DNA of 59,179 nucleotides. Origin: SG8-41 sp035574195. Its GTDB lineage: Bacteria > Pseudomonadota > Gammaproteobacteria > Burkholderiales > SG8-41. How positions within the stretch are numbered: the first letter of the stretch is position 1; the number at the start of each line of letters is the position of its first letter. The stretch spans positions 1 through 59,179 of the forward strand of contig DATLZE010000067.1 in assembly GCA_035574195.1 (NCBI GenBank), read 5' to 3'. Below, one piece after another: positions 42,905 to 50,999 of this stretch. The position numbers were made by a program, and so were the translations under genes. The notes below the pieces were generated by a model. That model saw only the letters and a program-made list of their open reading frames with translations. It did no database searches and was not told where the DNA came from.

Positions 42905-43936
42905 TCATTCGGCTTTGATGCCGGCTTCCTGGATCAGCTTCGCATACTTCGCCGACTCGGTCTTGACGAGCGCGGCGAGCTGCTGCGGGGTGCTCGAGAC
43001 GGGCTCGATGCCCACCGCGGCGTAGCGCTCCTTCACGTCGGGCTGCTCGAGCGCGCGCCGGATCTCCGCGTTCATCTTCGCGACGATCGGCCCCGGCGTG
43101 CGCTTGGGCACCAGCACTCCCCACCAGTTCTCCAGCACGAACCCCGGCACTCCCGCCTCGGCGACGGTCGGCAGCCCCGGCGCAAGCGCGGTCGGCTTCG
43201 CGCCGGTCACCGCCAGAGCGCGCAGCCTGCCACTCCGCACATGGGGCAGCGCCGGCGGCATGTCCGAGAACACCACCTGCACCTGTCCGGCGATCAGGTC
43301 GGCGACCGAGAGCACGGTGCCCTTGTAGGGAACGTGCACCAGGTTGACGCCGACCATGAGCTTGAACATCTCGGCGCCGAGGTGCGCGAGGGTCCCCAGG
43401 CCGCCGGAGCCGTAGTTCAACTGTCCCGGTTTCGCCTTGGCGAGCGCGATCAATTCCTTGATCGTCTTGGCCGGCACTGCGGGGTTGACCACCACGATCT
43501 GGGGCGCCGCCGCCACTTGCGAGACCGGATCGAAATCGCGCAGCGTGTCGTAGCCGAGCTTGCGGTACATGTGCGGGTTGATGGCGAGCGGGGTGAGATT
43601 GCCGAGCAGCATGGTGTAGCCGTCGGCGGTGGCGCGCGAGGCGAGCTCGGTGCCGATGCTGCCGCTCGCTCCGGGGCGCAGGTCCACCACCACCTGCTGG
43701 CCCCAGGCCTCGGTCAATTTCTGGCCGATGATGCGGCACAGGATCTCGGTGGCGCCGCCCGGCGGAAACGGCGCGATGAAGCGAATCGGCTTGGTCGGAT
43801 ATTGCTGGGCGCAGACCGGCACCGCTGCCGCGAGCAATGCCGTGCACAGCAATATCGAAGAGAAAGGAGAGGCCGGCTTGCGGCGCCCTCCGCTACCCGG
43901 ATTCTCGACGAATGGTCCCGGTTCCGCAGTCATCAT
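42905..43936 (-). CDS. Bug/TctC-family solute receptor
   Basis: A 343-residue Bug receptor with a long N-terminus: about 26 polar residues, then ILLCTALLAAAVPVCAQQYP. A later in-frame start is possible, but I see none that keeps the whole hydrophobic run. Ligand loop IAPFPPGGATEILCR has Glu in place of the usual Asp. Other marks are TADGYTMLLGN, YDTLRDFDPVSQVA, LNYGSGGLGTLAHLG and LVHVPYKGTV. Its C-terminal half resembles the receptor at 477-1445, suggesting a shared recent ancestor. It is the first gene of the pair with 41881. Confidence 0.92.
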   Translation of the reverse strand: MMTAEPGPFVENPGSGGRRKPASPFSSILLCTALLAAAVPVCAQQYPTKPIRFIAPFPPGGATEILCRIIGQKLTEAWGQQVVVDLRPGASGSIGTELASRATADGYTMLLGNLTPLAINPHMYRKLGYDTLRDFDPVSQVAAAPQIVVVNPAVPAKTIKELIALAKAKPGQLNYGSGGLGTLAHLGAEMFKLMVGVNLVHVPYKGTVLSVADLIAGQVQVVFSDMPPALPHVRSGRLRALAVTGAKPTALAPGLPTVAEAGVPGFVLENWWGVLVPKRTPGPIVAKMNAEIRRALEQPDVKERYAAVGIEPVSSTPQQLAALVKTESAKYAKLIQEAGIKAE

Positions 43937-43962
43937 TCCCTCCCTGTCATCCCTTCACCGCT

Positions 43963-44157
43963 TCACCTGCGCAACGCGCTCTCGTCGTTGCGCCAGCGCT
44001 CCCAGGCCCAGCGCTGATCCTCGCGGATGCGTTCGTCCTCGAGCATGGCGCGCACGAGCGCCGTCACCTCCGACTCGTAGCCGTCCGCGCGCCGCTTGAT
44101 CTCCCACTTCTTGCCGGGCGGAAACACCGGGGACTTGGGGACTTCGCTGGGCTTCAT
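43963..44157 (-). CDS. Small uncharacterised protein, 64 residues
   Basis: A short charged protein starting MKPSEVPKSPVFPPGKKWEI and ending in an alternating Arg/Glu/Trp helix (RIREDQRWAWERWRNDESA). It has no signal peptide or cysteines. Codon use fits the region and the composition is far from the Arg/Pro noise typical of antisense frames, so I think it is real. It lies 26 bases upstream of the receptor gene 42905 on the same strand and may be its first operon partner. I do not recognise a family. Confidence 0.6.
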   Translation of the reverse strand: MKPSEVPKSPVFPPGKKWEIKRRADGYESEVTALVRAMLEDERIREDQRWAWERWRNDESALRR

Positions 44158-44247
44158 GGATCTATAGACGGCGGGCGGGAGACGCGGTGAAAGAGCGGCG
44201 GAGCGCGAAGAACCGACCCCTTCCGGCCGCCAACCGGCATTGCCCCG

Positions 44248-44637
44248 TCACCTCGCCCCTTCGCTGCTTCTCCGGTAACACGAACAGCTCTCCGCGATCG
44301 AATCGCCCCCCTGCTCGGCCTGCGGCGCGGCCGGCTGCCCGCGCAGCCTCGCGTCGAGCCAAGTGACGGCGTCGGCGAGCACGAGCCCCAGCACCAGCGC
44401 AGCCGAGGCCCCCTTGCCGAGCGAGACGTGGCCGCCGGGCGCGCTCGGGGGCGGAACCTGTCCCGAGGAAAACGAGAGCCGCCCGCCCGAGAACTTGACC
44501 GAACCGCTCACCTGGGCGGAGGTGCTGGTTGCGCTCGCGCCGCCCGAGGTCTGCAGGCCGTGCAACCTCACCGCGCAGCCGGCGAGCGCGAGCGGGATCA
44601 GCGATGCGGCGAGCAAGGCGTATGCGGGCCTTCCCAT
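44248..44637 (-). CDS. Putative small lipoprotein
   Basis: A 129-residue predicted lipoprotein. From ATG 44637, preceded by GGGGAGG, the signal is MGRPAYALLAASLIPLALAG with the lipobox LAGC. The mature part is a Gly/Ser/Thr-rich stretch (TSGGASATSTSAQVSGSVKF) followed by a short hydrophobic segment (ASAALVLGLVLADAVTWLD) that may be a membrane anchor, and an acidic/Cys tail. No known family. It is on the same strand and 150 bases downstream of the Gld-type operon and may be read by the same transcript. Confidence 0.62.
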   Translation of the reverse strand: MGRPAYALLAASLIPLALAGCAVRLHGLQTSGGASATSTSAQVSGSVKFSGGRLSFSSGQVPPPSAPGGHVSLGKGASAALVLGLVLADAVTWLDARLRGQPAAPQAEQGGDSIAESCSCYRRSSEGAR

Positions 44638-44787
44638 GGCCTCCCCAACGAGCATCGCGAAGATGCCTGACCACGCTCGACCCCTCGCCCCTCTCCCCTG
44701 CTGCCGAGTGGAGGGGGCGAATGGTCAGCGGAAAATGTCTCGTCAGCCATTGCGGCACTAGTATAGCGCCGCCCGAGCGCGGGAGCG

Positions 44788-45927
44788 CTATCCGCCGCGC
44801 GCATCGCGCTTCCGGGCGAGCATCTCGCCGCGCTCCTTGAGAAGCGCCTCGAGATCGCGCTTCGCGACGACGTAGGTCCACTTGGAAAGCGCTTTTTCGC
44901 GCGCGAGGCGCTCCTCCAGCCGCTTCAAGCTCTCCGCGAATTCCTTGTCGCGCCGCTCCTTTTCCTCCTTCTTCTCGCCTTTCTCCGGAACTCGGGCCTT
45001 CGGCGGCTCGCCCGCGACCGTGAAGCTCACCAGGTAGTCCTCGCCGCCCTTCATCTTGGCGATCCTCACCGTGTAAGTGAGGTTGTCGAAGGTTTCGGCC
45101 ACCGCGACGAGCGGCTTCTCGATCTCTGCCGGGCCCGGATTCGCCGCGACGTCCTTGAAGGAGAGGTTGGCGAGCGCGTTGACCGCGCTGACCGCGGCCG
45201 AGGCGTCGAGCGCGCCCTCGCCGCCCGCGAATTTCCACGGTCCCCACTCCTCGGAGCGCGCGATCTTCCAGCGCGGCGCGGCGCCTTCCGGCCCCACCGC
45301 GAGCGTCTTCACCCGCTCGGCCTTGAAGAAATCCTTGTTGAGCCAGCGGCCGGGGCTCGCCTCCGCCGCGTTGAGGGGGTCGGAGACCACGATCACCGTG
45401 TCCTTCGCGTTCTCGGCGAGCACGTAGCGGCCGGCGGGCACGCCGTCCTTGGCGGCGGGCAGCGGATTGAGGGGATCCTTTTTGAGCACCTTCTTGCCGA
45501 TCACCAGGCGCGCGAGCGGCTTGCCCGCCGCGTCCTTGAGCTCGACCAGCGTGCCCGCGCCCTCGCCCTTGCCCGGCTCCACGAGCTCGAGCCGCCCGAG
45601 GAAGGCCGCCCCGACCTGCTCGACCTGGGTCACCTTGAGCTCGGCGAGCTTGATCAGGAATTCGCTCACCTGTTGCAGATCGGCGTGGTAGCCGCCGCGC
45701 TCGACCATCACCCACGCGTTGTCCTTGCGCGCGAGCGTGACTCGCTGCCTGGCGTCCTGCAGCCGGATCTCGGCCACATCCGCGATCCTGAACTCCGGCA
45801 GCAGCTTCGCCCCGATTCTCGCGCCGCTCGCCCGGTAGTCCGCGAGGTCCTGCCAGAACAGCGCGAGCCCGGCCCCGCCCAGGGCGAGGAGAGCGATCAC
45901 CAGAACCAGGAACTGCTTGCGGTTCAC
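44788..45927 (-). CDS. DUF4340-domain protein of the Gld-type ABC operon
   Basis: A 379-residue protein with one N-terminal membrane segment (FLVLVIALLALGGAGLALFW) and a large periplasmic-type DUF4340 domain, then a charged C-terminal helix (KKEEKERRDKEFAESLKRLE). Starts with GTG at 45927, overlapping the stop of the preceding GldG-like gene by four bases (GTGA), so translation is coupled. DUF4340 proteins regularly accompany GldG-type auxiliary proteins in ABC exporters of unknown substrate. It is the last of the four operon genes. Confidence 0.88.
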   Translation of the reverse strand: MNRKQFLVLVIALLALGGAGLALFWQDLADYRASGARIGAKLLPEFRIADVAEIRLQDARQRVTLARKDNAWVMVERGGYHADLQQVSEFLIKLAELKVTQVEQVGAAFLGRLELVEPGKGEGAGTLVELKDAAGKPLARLVIGKKVLKKDPLNPLPAAKDGVPAGRYVLAENAKDTVIVVSDPLNAAEASPGRWLNKDFFKAERVKTLAVGPEGAAPRWKIARSEEWGPWKFAGGEGALDASAAVSAVNALANLSFKDVAANPGPAEIEKPLVAVAETFDNLTYTVRIAKMKGGEDYLVSFTVAGEPPKARVPEKGEKKEEKERRDKEFAESLKRLEERLAREKALSKWTYVVAKRDLEALLKERGEMLARKRDARGG

Positions 45928-47822
45928 GGTTGCGCCCTCACCTTCCTGCGGCGCACGAGCGCGAAGCCAAGCCCGCCGAAGGCGACCAGCACCGGCACGG
46001 CGCCGATGTTGACCACCTTGGTCCAGAACTCGAGGGTTTCGGTCTCCTCGCGCAGGTTCTTCCTGAGCTCCTTCAGTTCGCGCCGGATCTCGACCGCCTT
46101 CTTGCGGAAGTTCTCGATCTCGGCCTGCTGCTCGGGCGTGAGGATGGCAGGGCTCGCCCCGCCCTTGCCGCGCTGCAGGCTCTGGAGCTTCTCCTGCGTC
46201 TGATTCAGGCTGTCCTCGAGCTCCTTGATCTTGCCGAGGTACTGCTCCTGGGCGCGCGCCTCCATCTCGCGGATCACCGTGAGCGGCCGGCTGAAGGCGG
46301 CGCGGCTCCGCAGGCCGATCAGCGCGCTGTCGCCCGAGAGCTGCTCGACCAGCCCCTGGGCGAACGCGAGATTGCCGTTGCGCGGGATGGCCACGCGCTG
46401 CCCGAAAATGTCCTGGATTTCCACCGCCGCGCCGTCGGTGAGCAGGTCCACGTCGGCGACCAGCACCACCGTGTTCTCGCCCGCCGACTCCCTGAGATGC
46501 GGTGCAGGCTTCGCCTCGGGTTGTTTCTCCTCGGGCTTCTTCGCGTCCTTCGCAGCGGGCGCGAAGGGTTTGGGCGGCCCGTCGGGGAAGGCGGTGCGGA
46601 ATTTGCCCGTCAGCCGGATCGCGAGCGGCATCTCCTCGCCGGTCGGCTGGAAGCCGCGCGTGGAGGGCTCTCCCGAGAGCGTGGCGATGATGAGATCCAC
46701 CGGCATCGCGTTCTTCGAAGTATGCGCGAGCACGGTCTGCGTGAGCCCCTCCGCCGGCTTGCCCTTGAAGGCGCCGCCGAAGGGCACGAGCAGCGTGCCG
46801 ACCTGGCTCGTCACCACGTCCTCCTGGTTGAGCGCCTGGGGCGTGAGCGAGAGCAGCGTCGGCAGGAGCCTCGGGCCCGCGCCGCTCGCGTAGGTGAGGT
46901 CGGCGATCACCTTGCCCATGTCCACGTCCACGCCCCACGCCTTGAACAGGTTGTAGAGCGTGGACTGCCCGGCCTGCGAGCCGCCGAACGGGTTCATCAG
47001 GTCGGGCTGCTGGTCGAAATAAGCGTAGGGATCCACGAACGCGATGAGCTTGCCCCCGCGCAGCACGAACTGGTCGATCGCGTACTCGGTCTCCTCGGAA
47101 AGGTTGCGCGGGTGGATCACCAGCAGCACCTTGATGTCGTCGTCAATCCGCTTCGCATCGAGCTTGACCTCCCGCACCTCGAAGCTGCGCTTGAGCTCGG
47201 AAGCGAGGATCCAGGGCTCGGTCGGCTGCTGCTTGCGGATCGGATCGAGCGAGCGCCCCAGCACCGGCAGCGCGCTCATGATCCCCACCACCGGCTTCTT
47301 CAGCGTGGTCACCTGCGCGATCGCGCGGGTGATGTCGTACTCGAGCAGGCGCTCGCGGTCGGGCGTGAGCACCGGGATCGCCGATTTCTGGTCGAGGAAC
47401 GAGATCGCGAGCCCGAGGTAGAACTTGTCGCCCGTGTTGGTGAGCTGGGCGTCCACGCCGTCGAGCTGCGCGGACTCCTCGGCATCCGAGTCCGGCTCGG
47501 GGTTGAACTTCTCGATCACGAGCTTGCCGCCGGAGGCGGACCGGTACTCGTTCAGCAGGTCCTCCACGCGCTTCGCGAAGGTCTTCAGCCCCACCGGCAC
47601 CGCCGGGCTGCCCTGGGAGTAGTAGAGCCGCACCTTGACCGGGGCTTCGAGCCTGGCGAGCACCGAGCGCGTGCCCTCCGAGAGCGTGTAGACCCTGCCG
47701 TCGGTGAGATCGGCGCGTACGTTGAACGCGCTCACGATGAAATTCACGGCGATCAGCACGGCGAGCAGCGCCACCACGCCGCCGGTCGAGTAGAGCGTCG
47801 TTTCGATCTGCTTGCGGTTCAT
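45924..47822 (-). CDS. GldG-like ABC transporter auxiliary protein
   Basis: A 632-residue protein of the ABC-type auxiliary family (PF09822, GldG). One membrane helix lies near the N-terminus (GGVVALLAVLIAVNFIVSAF) and one at the very end (AVPVLVAFGGLGFALV), with a large soluble domain between. A coiled-coil-like stretch runs over about residues 520-600 (IKELEDSLNQTQEKLQSLQR, ENFRKKAVEIRRELKELRKN). In Flavobacterium the GldAFG proteins serve gliding, but in Betaproteobacteria homologs are common and their substrate is unknown. It starts with ATG 47822, nine bases after the permease stop. Confidence 0.9.
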   Translation of the reverse strand: MNRKQIETTLYSTGGVVALLAVLIAVNFIVSAFNVRADLTDGRVYTLSEGTRSVLARLEAPVKVRLYYSQGSPAVPVGLKTFAKRVEDLLNEYRSASGGKLVIEKFNPEPDSDAEESAQLDGVDAQLTNTGDKFYLGLAISFLDQKSAIPVLTPDRERLLEYDITRAIAQVTTLKKPVVGIMSALPVLGRSLDPIRKQQPTEPWILASELKRSFEVREVKLDAKRIDDDIKVLLVIHPRNLSEETEYAIDQFVLRGGKLIAFVDPYAYFDQQPDLMNPFGGSQAGQSTLYNLFKAWGVDVDMGKVIADLTYASGAGPRLLPTLLSLTPQALNQEDVVTSQVGTLLVPFGGAFKGKPAEGLTQTVLAHTSKNAMPVDLIIATLSGEPSTRGFQPTGEEMPLAIRLTGKFRTAFPDGPPKPFAPAAKDAKKPEEKQPEAKPAPHLRESAGENTVVLVADVDLLTDGAAVEIQDIFGQRVAIPRNGNLAFAQGLVEQLSGDSALIGLRSRAAFSRPLTVIREMEARAQEQYLGKIKELEDSLNQTQEKLQSLQRGKGGASPAILTPEQQAEIENFRKKAVEIRRELKELRKNLREETETLEFWTKVVNIGAVPVLVAFGGLGFALVRRRKVRAQP

Positions 47823-47831
47823 GGCGCCCTC

Positions 47832-48605
47832 CTACCCCGCGCGCTGCCCGCGGATGATCACCCCGGTGGCGAACAGCGCGAAGCCCATCACCGAGGCGAA
47901 GAACACGGCGTCGCGCAGGTCAACCACGCCGCGCTGGAAGCCTTCGAAATGCGTCATCACCGAGAAGGCGGCGATCACTTCGACCACCCGCGGGTTCGCG
48001 AAGCGCGACAACAGATCGGTGACCGGCGTGTAGCCGGCGAGGATCAGAAACAGGCACAGCAGCACCGAGACGATGAAGCTGATCACCTGGTTGCGCGTCA
48101 TGGCCGAGGTCATGCAGCTCACCGCGAGGTAGGCCCCCGCGAGCAGCAGGCTGCCGGCGTAGCCGGCAACGATAACGCCGTTGTCCGGGTCGCCCAGCCA
48201 GTTCACCGTCACCACCACCGGGAAGGTGAGCGCGAGCGCCAGCGCGAGGAAGATCCAGGAGGCGAGGAACTTGCCGAGGATCGCCTGCCAGGTCGTAATG
48301 GGCATGGTGAGCAGCAGCTCCATCGTGCCGAGCCGGCGCTCCTCCGACCACAGCCGCATGCCGACTGCCGGCACGAGGAAGAGGTAGAGCCAGGGGTGCC
48401 AGGTGAAGAACGAGACGAGCGAGGCCTCACCGCGCTCGAAGAAGCTGCCGACGGTGAAAGTGAAGAACCCCGTGAGCAGCAGGAAAATCACCAGGAACAC
48501 GTAAGCGATGGGCGAGGTGAAGTAGCCGCCCAGCTCGCGCTTCACGATCGCCGCGATGTTGTTCCACGCACTCATATCAATCGGCCGCAGGTGAACGGTT
48601 TTCAT
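47832..48605 (-). CDS. ABC-2 type permease (GldF-like)
   Basis: A 257-residue membrane protein with about six helices (YVFLVIFLLLTGFFTF, GYAGSLLLAGAYLAVSCM, FIVSVLLCLFLILAG among them). It is the permease of the adjacent ATP-binding protein. The ATG at 48605 overlaps the stop of the ATPase gene by four bases (ATGA). A second ATG at 48575 (MSAWNNIAAIVKRELGGYF) matches the usual N-terminus of the family better; either could be used. Confidence 0.9.
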   Translation of the reverse strand: MKTVHLRPIDMSAWNNIAAIVKRELGGYFTSPIAYVFLVIFLLLTGFFTFTVGSFFERGEASLVSFFTWHPWLYLFLVPAVGMRLWSEERRLGTMELLLTMPITTWQAILGKFLASWIFLALALALTFPVVVTVNWLGDPDNGVIVAGYAGSLLLAGAYLAVSCMTSAMTRNQVISFIVSVLLCLFLILAGYTPVTDLLSRFANPRVVEVIAAFSVMTHFEGFQRGVVDLRDAVFFASVMGFALFATGVIIRGQRAG

Positions 48606-49561
48606 TGCGCCCGCACGGTATCGGGCAGCGTGATCGAGCGGAACACCTCGTCGAGCCGCCCCTCCTCGGTGTGCAGCTCGTCGAGCTGCCAGCGCTCGCG
48701 CGCCGCGAGCTCCGCGACGTCGCGGGTGAGCGCGCCGTCGGCGCCGGGGCGCGCGGGATAGACGCGCACCTCCACCAGCCCGTCGCGCTCTGCGAGCACC
48801 TCGGCGCGGCCCGCGCCCGGCACGCGGGCGAGCGCCTGGGTGAGCGCCGCGGGGGCGATGTTCTTCACCCGCATGCGCACCGCGCCGGCGTTGGCCGCAC
48901 GCGCTTTCAACTCCTCGGGCGTTCCGTTGGCGACGATCCGGCCGCGGTCGATGATGATCACGCGCGTGCAGGCCGCCTCGACTTCCTCCAGGATGTGCGT
49001 CGAGAAGATGATCGCCTTGCTCGCGCCCATCGCCTTGATGAGATTGCGCACCTCGTGCTTCTGGTTGGGATCGAGCCCGTCGGTGGGCTCGTCCATGACC
49101 AGGATGTCGGGATCGTGGATCAAGGCCTGGGCGAGGCAGGTGCGGTGCTTGTAGCCCTTCGAGAGCGTGTCTATGCTCTGGTGGAGCACGCTTTCGAGGA
49201 AACAGAGCTCGACCGCCCGGCGCACCGCCTTTTTCTTCGCCTCGCCCTGGAGCCCGCGCAGCTCCGCCGCAAAGTTGAGAAAGCCGACCACCGTCATGTC
49301 GGCGTAGCCCGGCGCGTTCTCCGGAAGATAGCCGATCAGGCGCTTGGCGGGAATCGGGTTCTCGAGCATGTCGTAGCCGCCGACGGTGATCCGGCCGGAG
49401 GTGGGGGGAATGAAACCCGTCACCATGCGCATGGTGGTGGACTTGCCCGCGCCATTGGGCCCGAGGAAGCCGAGCACCTCTCCGCGTTCCACAGTGAACG
49501 AGACGTCGTTCACCGCGAGCTTAGGACCGAATGCCTTCACCAGATGCTCGACCTCGATCAT
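48602..49561 (-). CDS. ABC transporter ATP-binding protein (GldA-like)
   Basis: A 319-residue ABC ATPase. Walker A is GPNGAGKST (about residues 36-44), the signature is LSKGYKHR and Walker B is ILVMDEPTDGLDP. The C-terminal 80 residues, after the nucleotide-binding domain, form the extra domain typical of GldA-type exporters. I use ATG 49561 because GGAGGA lies six bases upstream; further in-frame starts are less well placed. It is the first gene of the four-gene operon (ATPase, permease, GldG-like, DUF4340), with a promoter candidate 48-75 bases upstream. Confidence 0.92.
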   Translation of the reverse strand: MIEVEHLVKAFGPKLAVNDVSFTVERGEVLGFLGPNGAGKSTTMRMVTGFIPPTSGRITVGGYDMLENPIPAKRLIGYLPENAPGYADMTVVGFLNFAAELRGLQGEAKKKAVRRAVELCFLESVLHQSIDTLSKGYKHRTCLAQALIHDPDILVMDEPTDGLDPNQKHEVRNLIKAMGASKAIIFSTHILEEVEAACTRVIIIDRGRIVANGTPEELKARAANAGAVRMRVKNIAPAALTQALARVPGAGRAEVLAERDGLVEVRVYPARPGADGALTRDVAELAARERWQLDELHTEEGRLDEVFRSITLPDTVRAQ

Positions 49562-49608
49562 GGCTTCCTCCGGCATCGCCGCACGGGCGGCTTCGTTTTT
49601 GCGCCGTA

Positions 49609-49636
49609 AAAATATGTGCGGCGACGAATTTTTCAA
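49609..49636 (-). promoter_or_regulatory. Probable promoter for the Gld-type ABC operon
   Basis: On the minus strand TTGAAA (49631-49636, 5 of 6) and TATTTT (49609-49614, 4 of 6) are 16 bases apart in an AT-rich patch. Transcription would start near 49602, about 40 bases before the start codon. Confidence 0.6.
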
Positions 49637-49752
49637 CGGCAGCGCGCACGGAGATTGGACCGAGTTACCGGCAAAGGTTCCCCGGGCGCCGCGGTTAACG
49701 AGTTGATTACCCTGCCTTTTTCACGCGCCGTGGGCAGCGCGAAGAAGCCTTG

Positions 49753-49772
49753 CCGCACCGCCCCTGGTGCGG
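49753..49772 (-). terminator. Hairpin just after the tRNA-Thr gene
   Basis: CCGCACC (49753-49759) and GGTGCGG (49766-49772) form a 7-bp stem with a 6-base loop, two bases past the encoded CCA end. On the minus strand the following bases are moderately pyrimidine-rich (GGCTTCTTC) but there is no proper T-run, so termination or tRNA 3' processing are both possible. Confidence 0.5.
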
Positions 49773-49774
49773 GC

Positions 49775-49849
49775 TGGTGCCGACAGTCTGATTCGAACAG
49801 ACGACCTACCGCTTACAAGGCGGTTGCTCTACCACTGAGCTATGTCGGC
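49775..49849 (-). tRNA. tRNA-Thr (anticodon TGT)
   Basis: A 75-base cloverleaf on the minus strand. The acceptor arms GCCGACA and TGTCGGC pair fully, the D-arm is AGCTCAGTGGTAGAGC, the anticodon loop is CTTGTAA (anticodon TGT, decoding ACA), and the T-arm contains GTTCGAATC. The discriminator is A and the terminal CCA is encoded. It lies alone between the ABC operon and a dehydrogenase gene. I found no second copy of its 3' end in the window, so nothing here shows use as an integration site. Confidence 0.95.
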
Positions 49850-49967
49850 AGCAAGGCTTCCGCTGGCAGAGACCTCGCTCATTATACGTGAATCGCCGCT
49901 GCGCTCCGCTCTAGCGGGCTGCGCCCGGCCGCATAATTGCGGCTCGAGCGAAAACGGGGGAGACCGC

Positions 49968-50861
49968 ATGGCGAACGATACCCGGCCGGTCGGCGTGATC
50001 GGCACCGGATTGATGGGCACGGCGTGCGCGCGGCGCCTGCTCGCGGCCGGATTCGAGGTGCTGGGCTACGACGTCAACGCGCGGCAACTCGCCGCCTTCG
50101 AGGCCTGCGGCGGCCGCACCGCCCGCTCGGCCGCGCAGATTGCTCGCGAGTGCGACACCGCCGTGCTCGCAGTGTTCGACACCGCGCAGGTGGAGGAGGC
50201 GATCGAGGGAAAACAGGGCCTCCTCGCCGCGCGCCCGGAGCAGGCGGTTCCGCTCACCGTGGTATGCGTGAGCACCTGCGACCCCGAGCGCATCGCGGCG
50301 CTCGCCTCGCGCCTGAGCGGCCGGCTGCGCTTCGTCGAGGCGCCGATCTCGGGAACCAGCGAGCAAGTCGCGCGCGGCGAGGGGCTGGGCCTGATCGGGG
50401 GCGAGCCCGCAGCGGCGGAATCCGCGCGAGCGGTGCTCGACGCGATCTGCCCGCGGCGCCACCACCTCGGCCCCGCCGGCAACGGGGCCCGCGCCAAGCT
50501 CGCGATCAACCTGATACTCGGCGTCAACCGCGCGGCGCTCGCCGAGGGGCTCGCGTTCGCCGAGCGCATGGGGCTCGATCCGGCGGCGTTCCTCGCCGTG
50601 GCGCGCGACTCCGCCGCCTACTCGCAGGTGATGGACGTAAAGGGCGGCAAGATGGTGAGCGGGGACTTCTCGCCGCACGGGCGCGTGACACAATCGCTCA
50701 AGGACTTCGAGCTGATGCTCGCGCAGGCTGCGCGCCTGCGCCAGCGGCTGCCGCTCGCGGAGAGCTACGCCGCGCTCATGAGAGGCTGCATCGCGGCCGG
50801 CGAGGGCGAGCTCGACAACAGCATCGTGATCAACGAGATCCGTCGGCGCCGCACGGCGTGA
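49968..50861 (+). CDS. NAD(P)-dependent beta-hydroxyacid dehydrogenase-family protein
   Basis: A 297-residue oxidoreductase of the 3-hydroxyisobutyrate/6-phosphogluconate dehydrogenase family. ATG 49968 is preceded by GGGGGAGA. The Rossmann motif is VGVIGTGLMGTACA (about residues 7-20), the substrate segment APISGTSEQVARGE, and the catalytic-helix region ARAKLAINLILGVNRA has the conserved lysine and the asparagine. The closest family members in Betaproteobacteria are uncharacterised. It begins about 120 bases from the tRNA, is transcribed away from it, and faces the amidohydrolase gene convergently. Confidence 0.9.
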   Translation: MANDTRPVGVIGTGLMGTACARRLLAAGFEVLGYDVNARQLAAFEACGGRTARSAAQIARECDTAVLAVFDTAQVEEAIEGKQGLLAARPEQAVPLTVVCVSTCDPERIAALASRLSGRLRFVEAPISGTSEQVARGEGLGLIGGEPAAAESARAVLDAICPRRHHLGPAGNGARAKLAINLILGVNRAALAEGLAFAERMGLDPAAFLAVARDSAAYSQVMDVKGGKMVSGDFSPHGRVTQSLKDFELMLAQAARLRQRLPLAESYAALMRGCIAAGEGELDNSIVINEIRRRRTA

Positions 50862-50999
50862 AGCACGGGCAGCAGGCGCCCCGAGAAAAACCGCCGCTCA
50901 GGCCGCCCGCTCCAACTTCCCTGCCACCCGCGCCCCATCGCCACGAAGCGCGGCGCCACCGCAGCGGTGGCGCCCGCCCCGGGGCGGAGGCTTCGCCGC

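Noticed and set aside
49775..49849. tRNA-Thr as the boundary of a genomic island
   Set aside because: No integrase gene and no second copy of the tRNA 3' end are visible, and genes on both sides look native.
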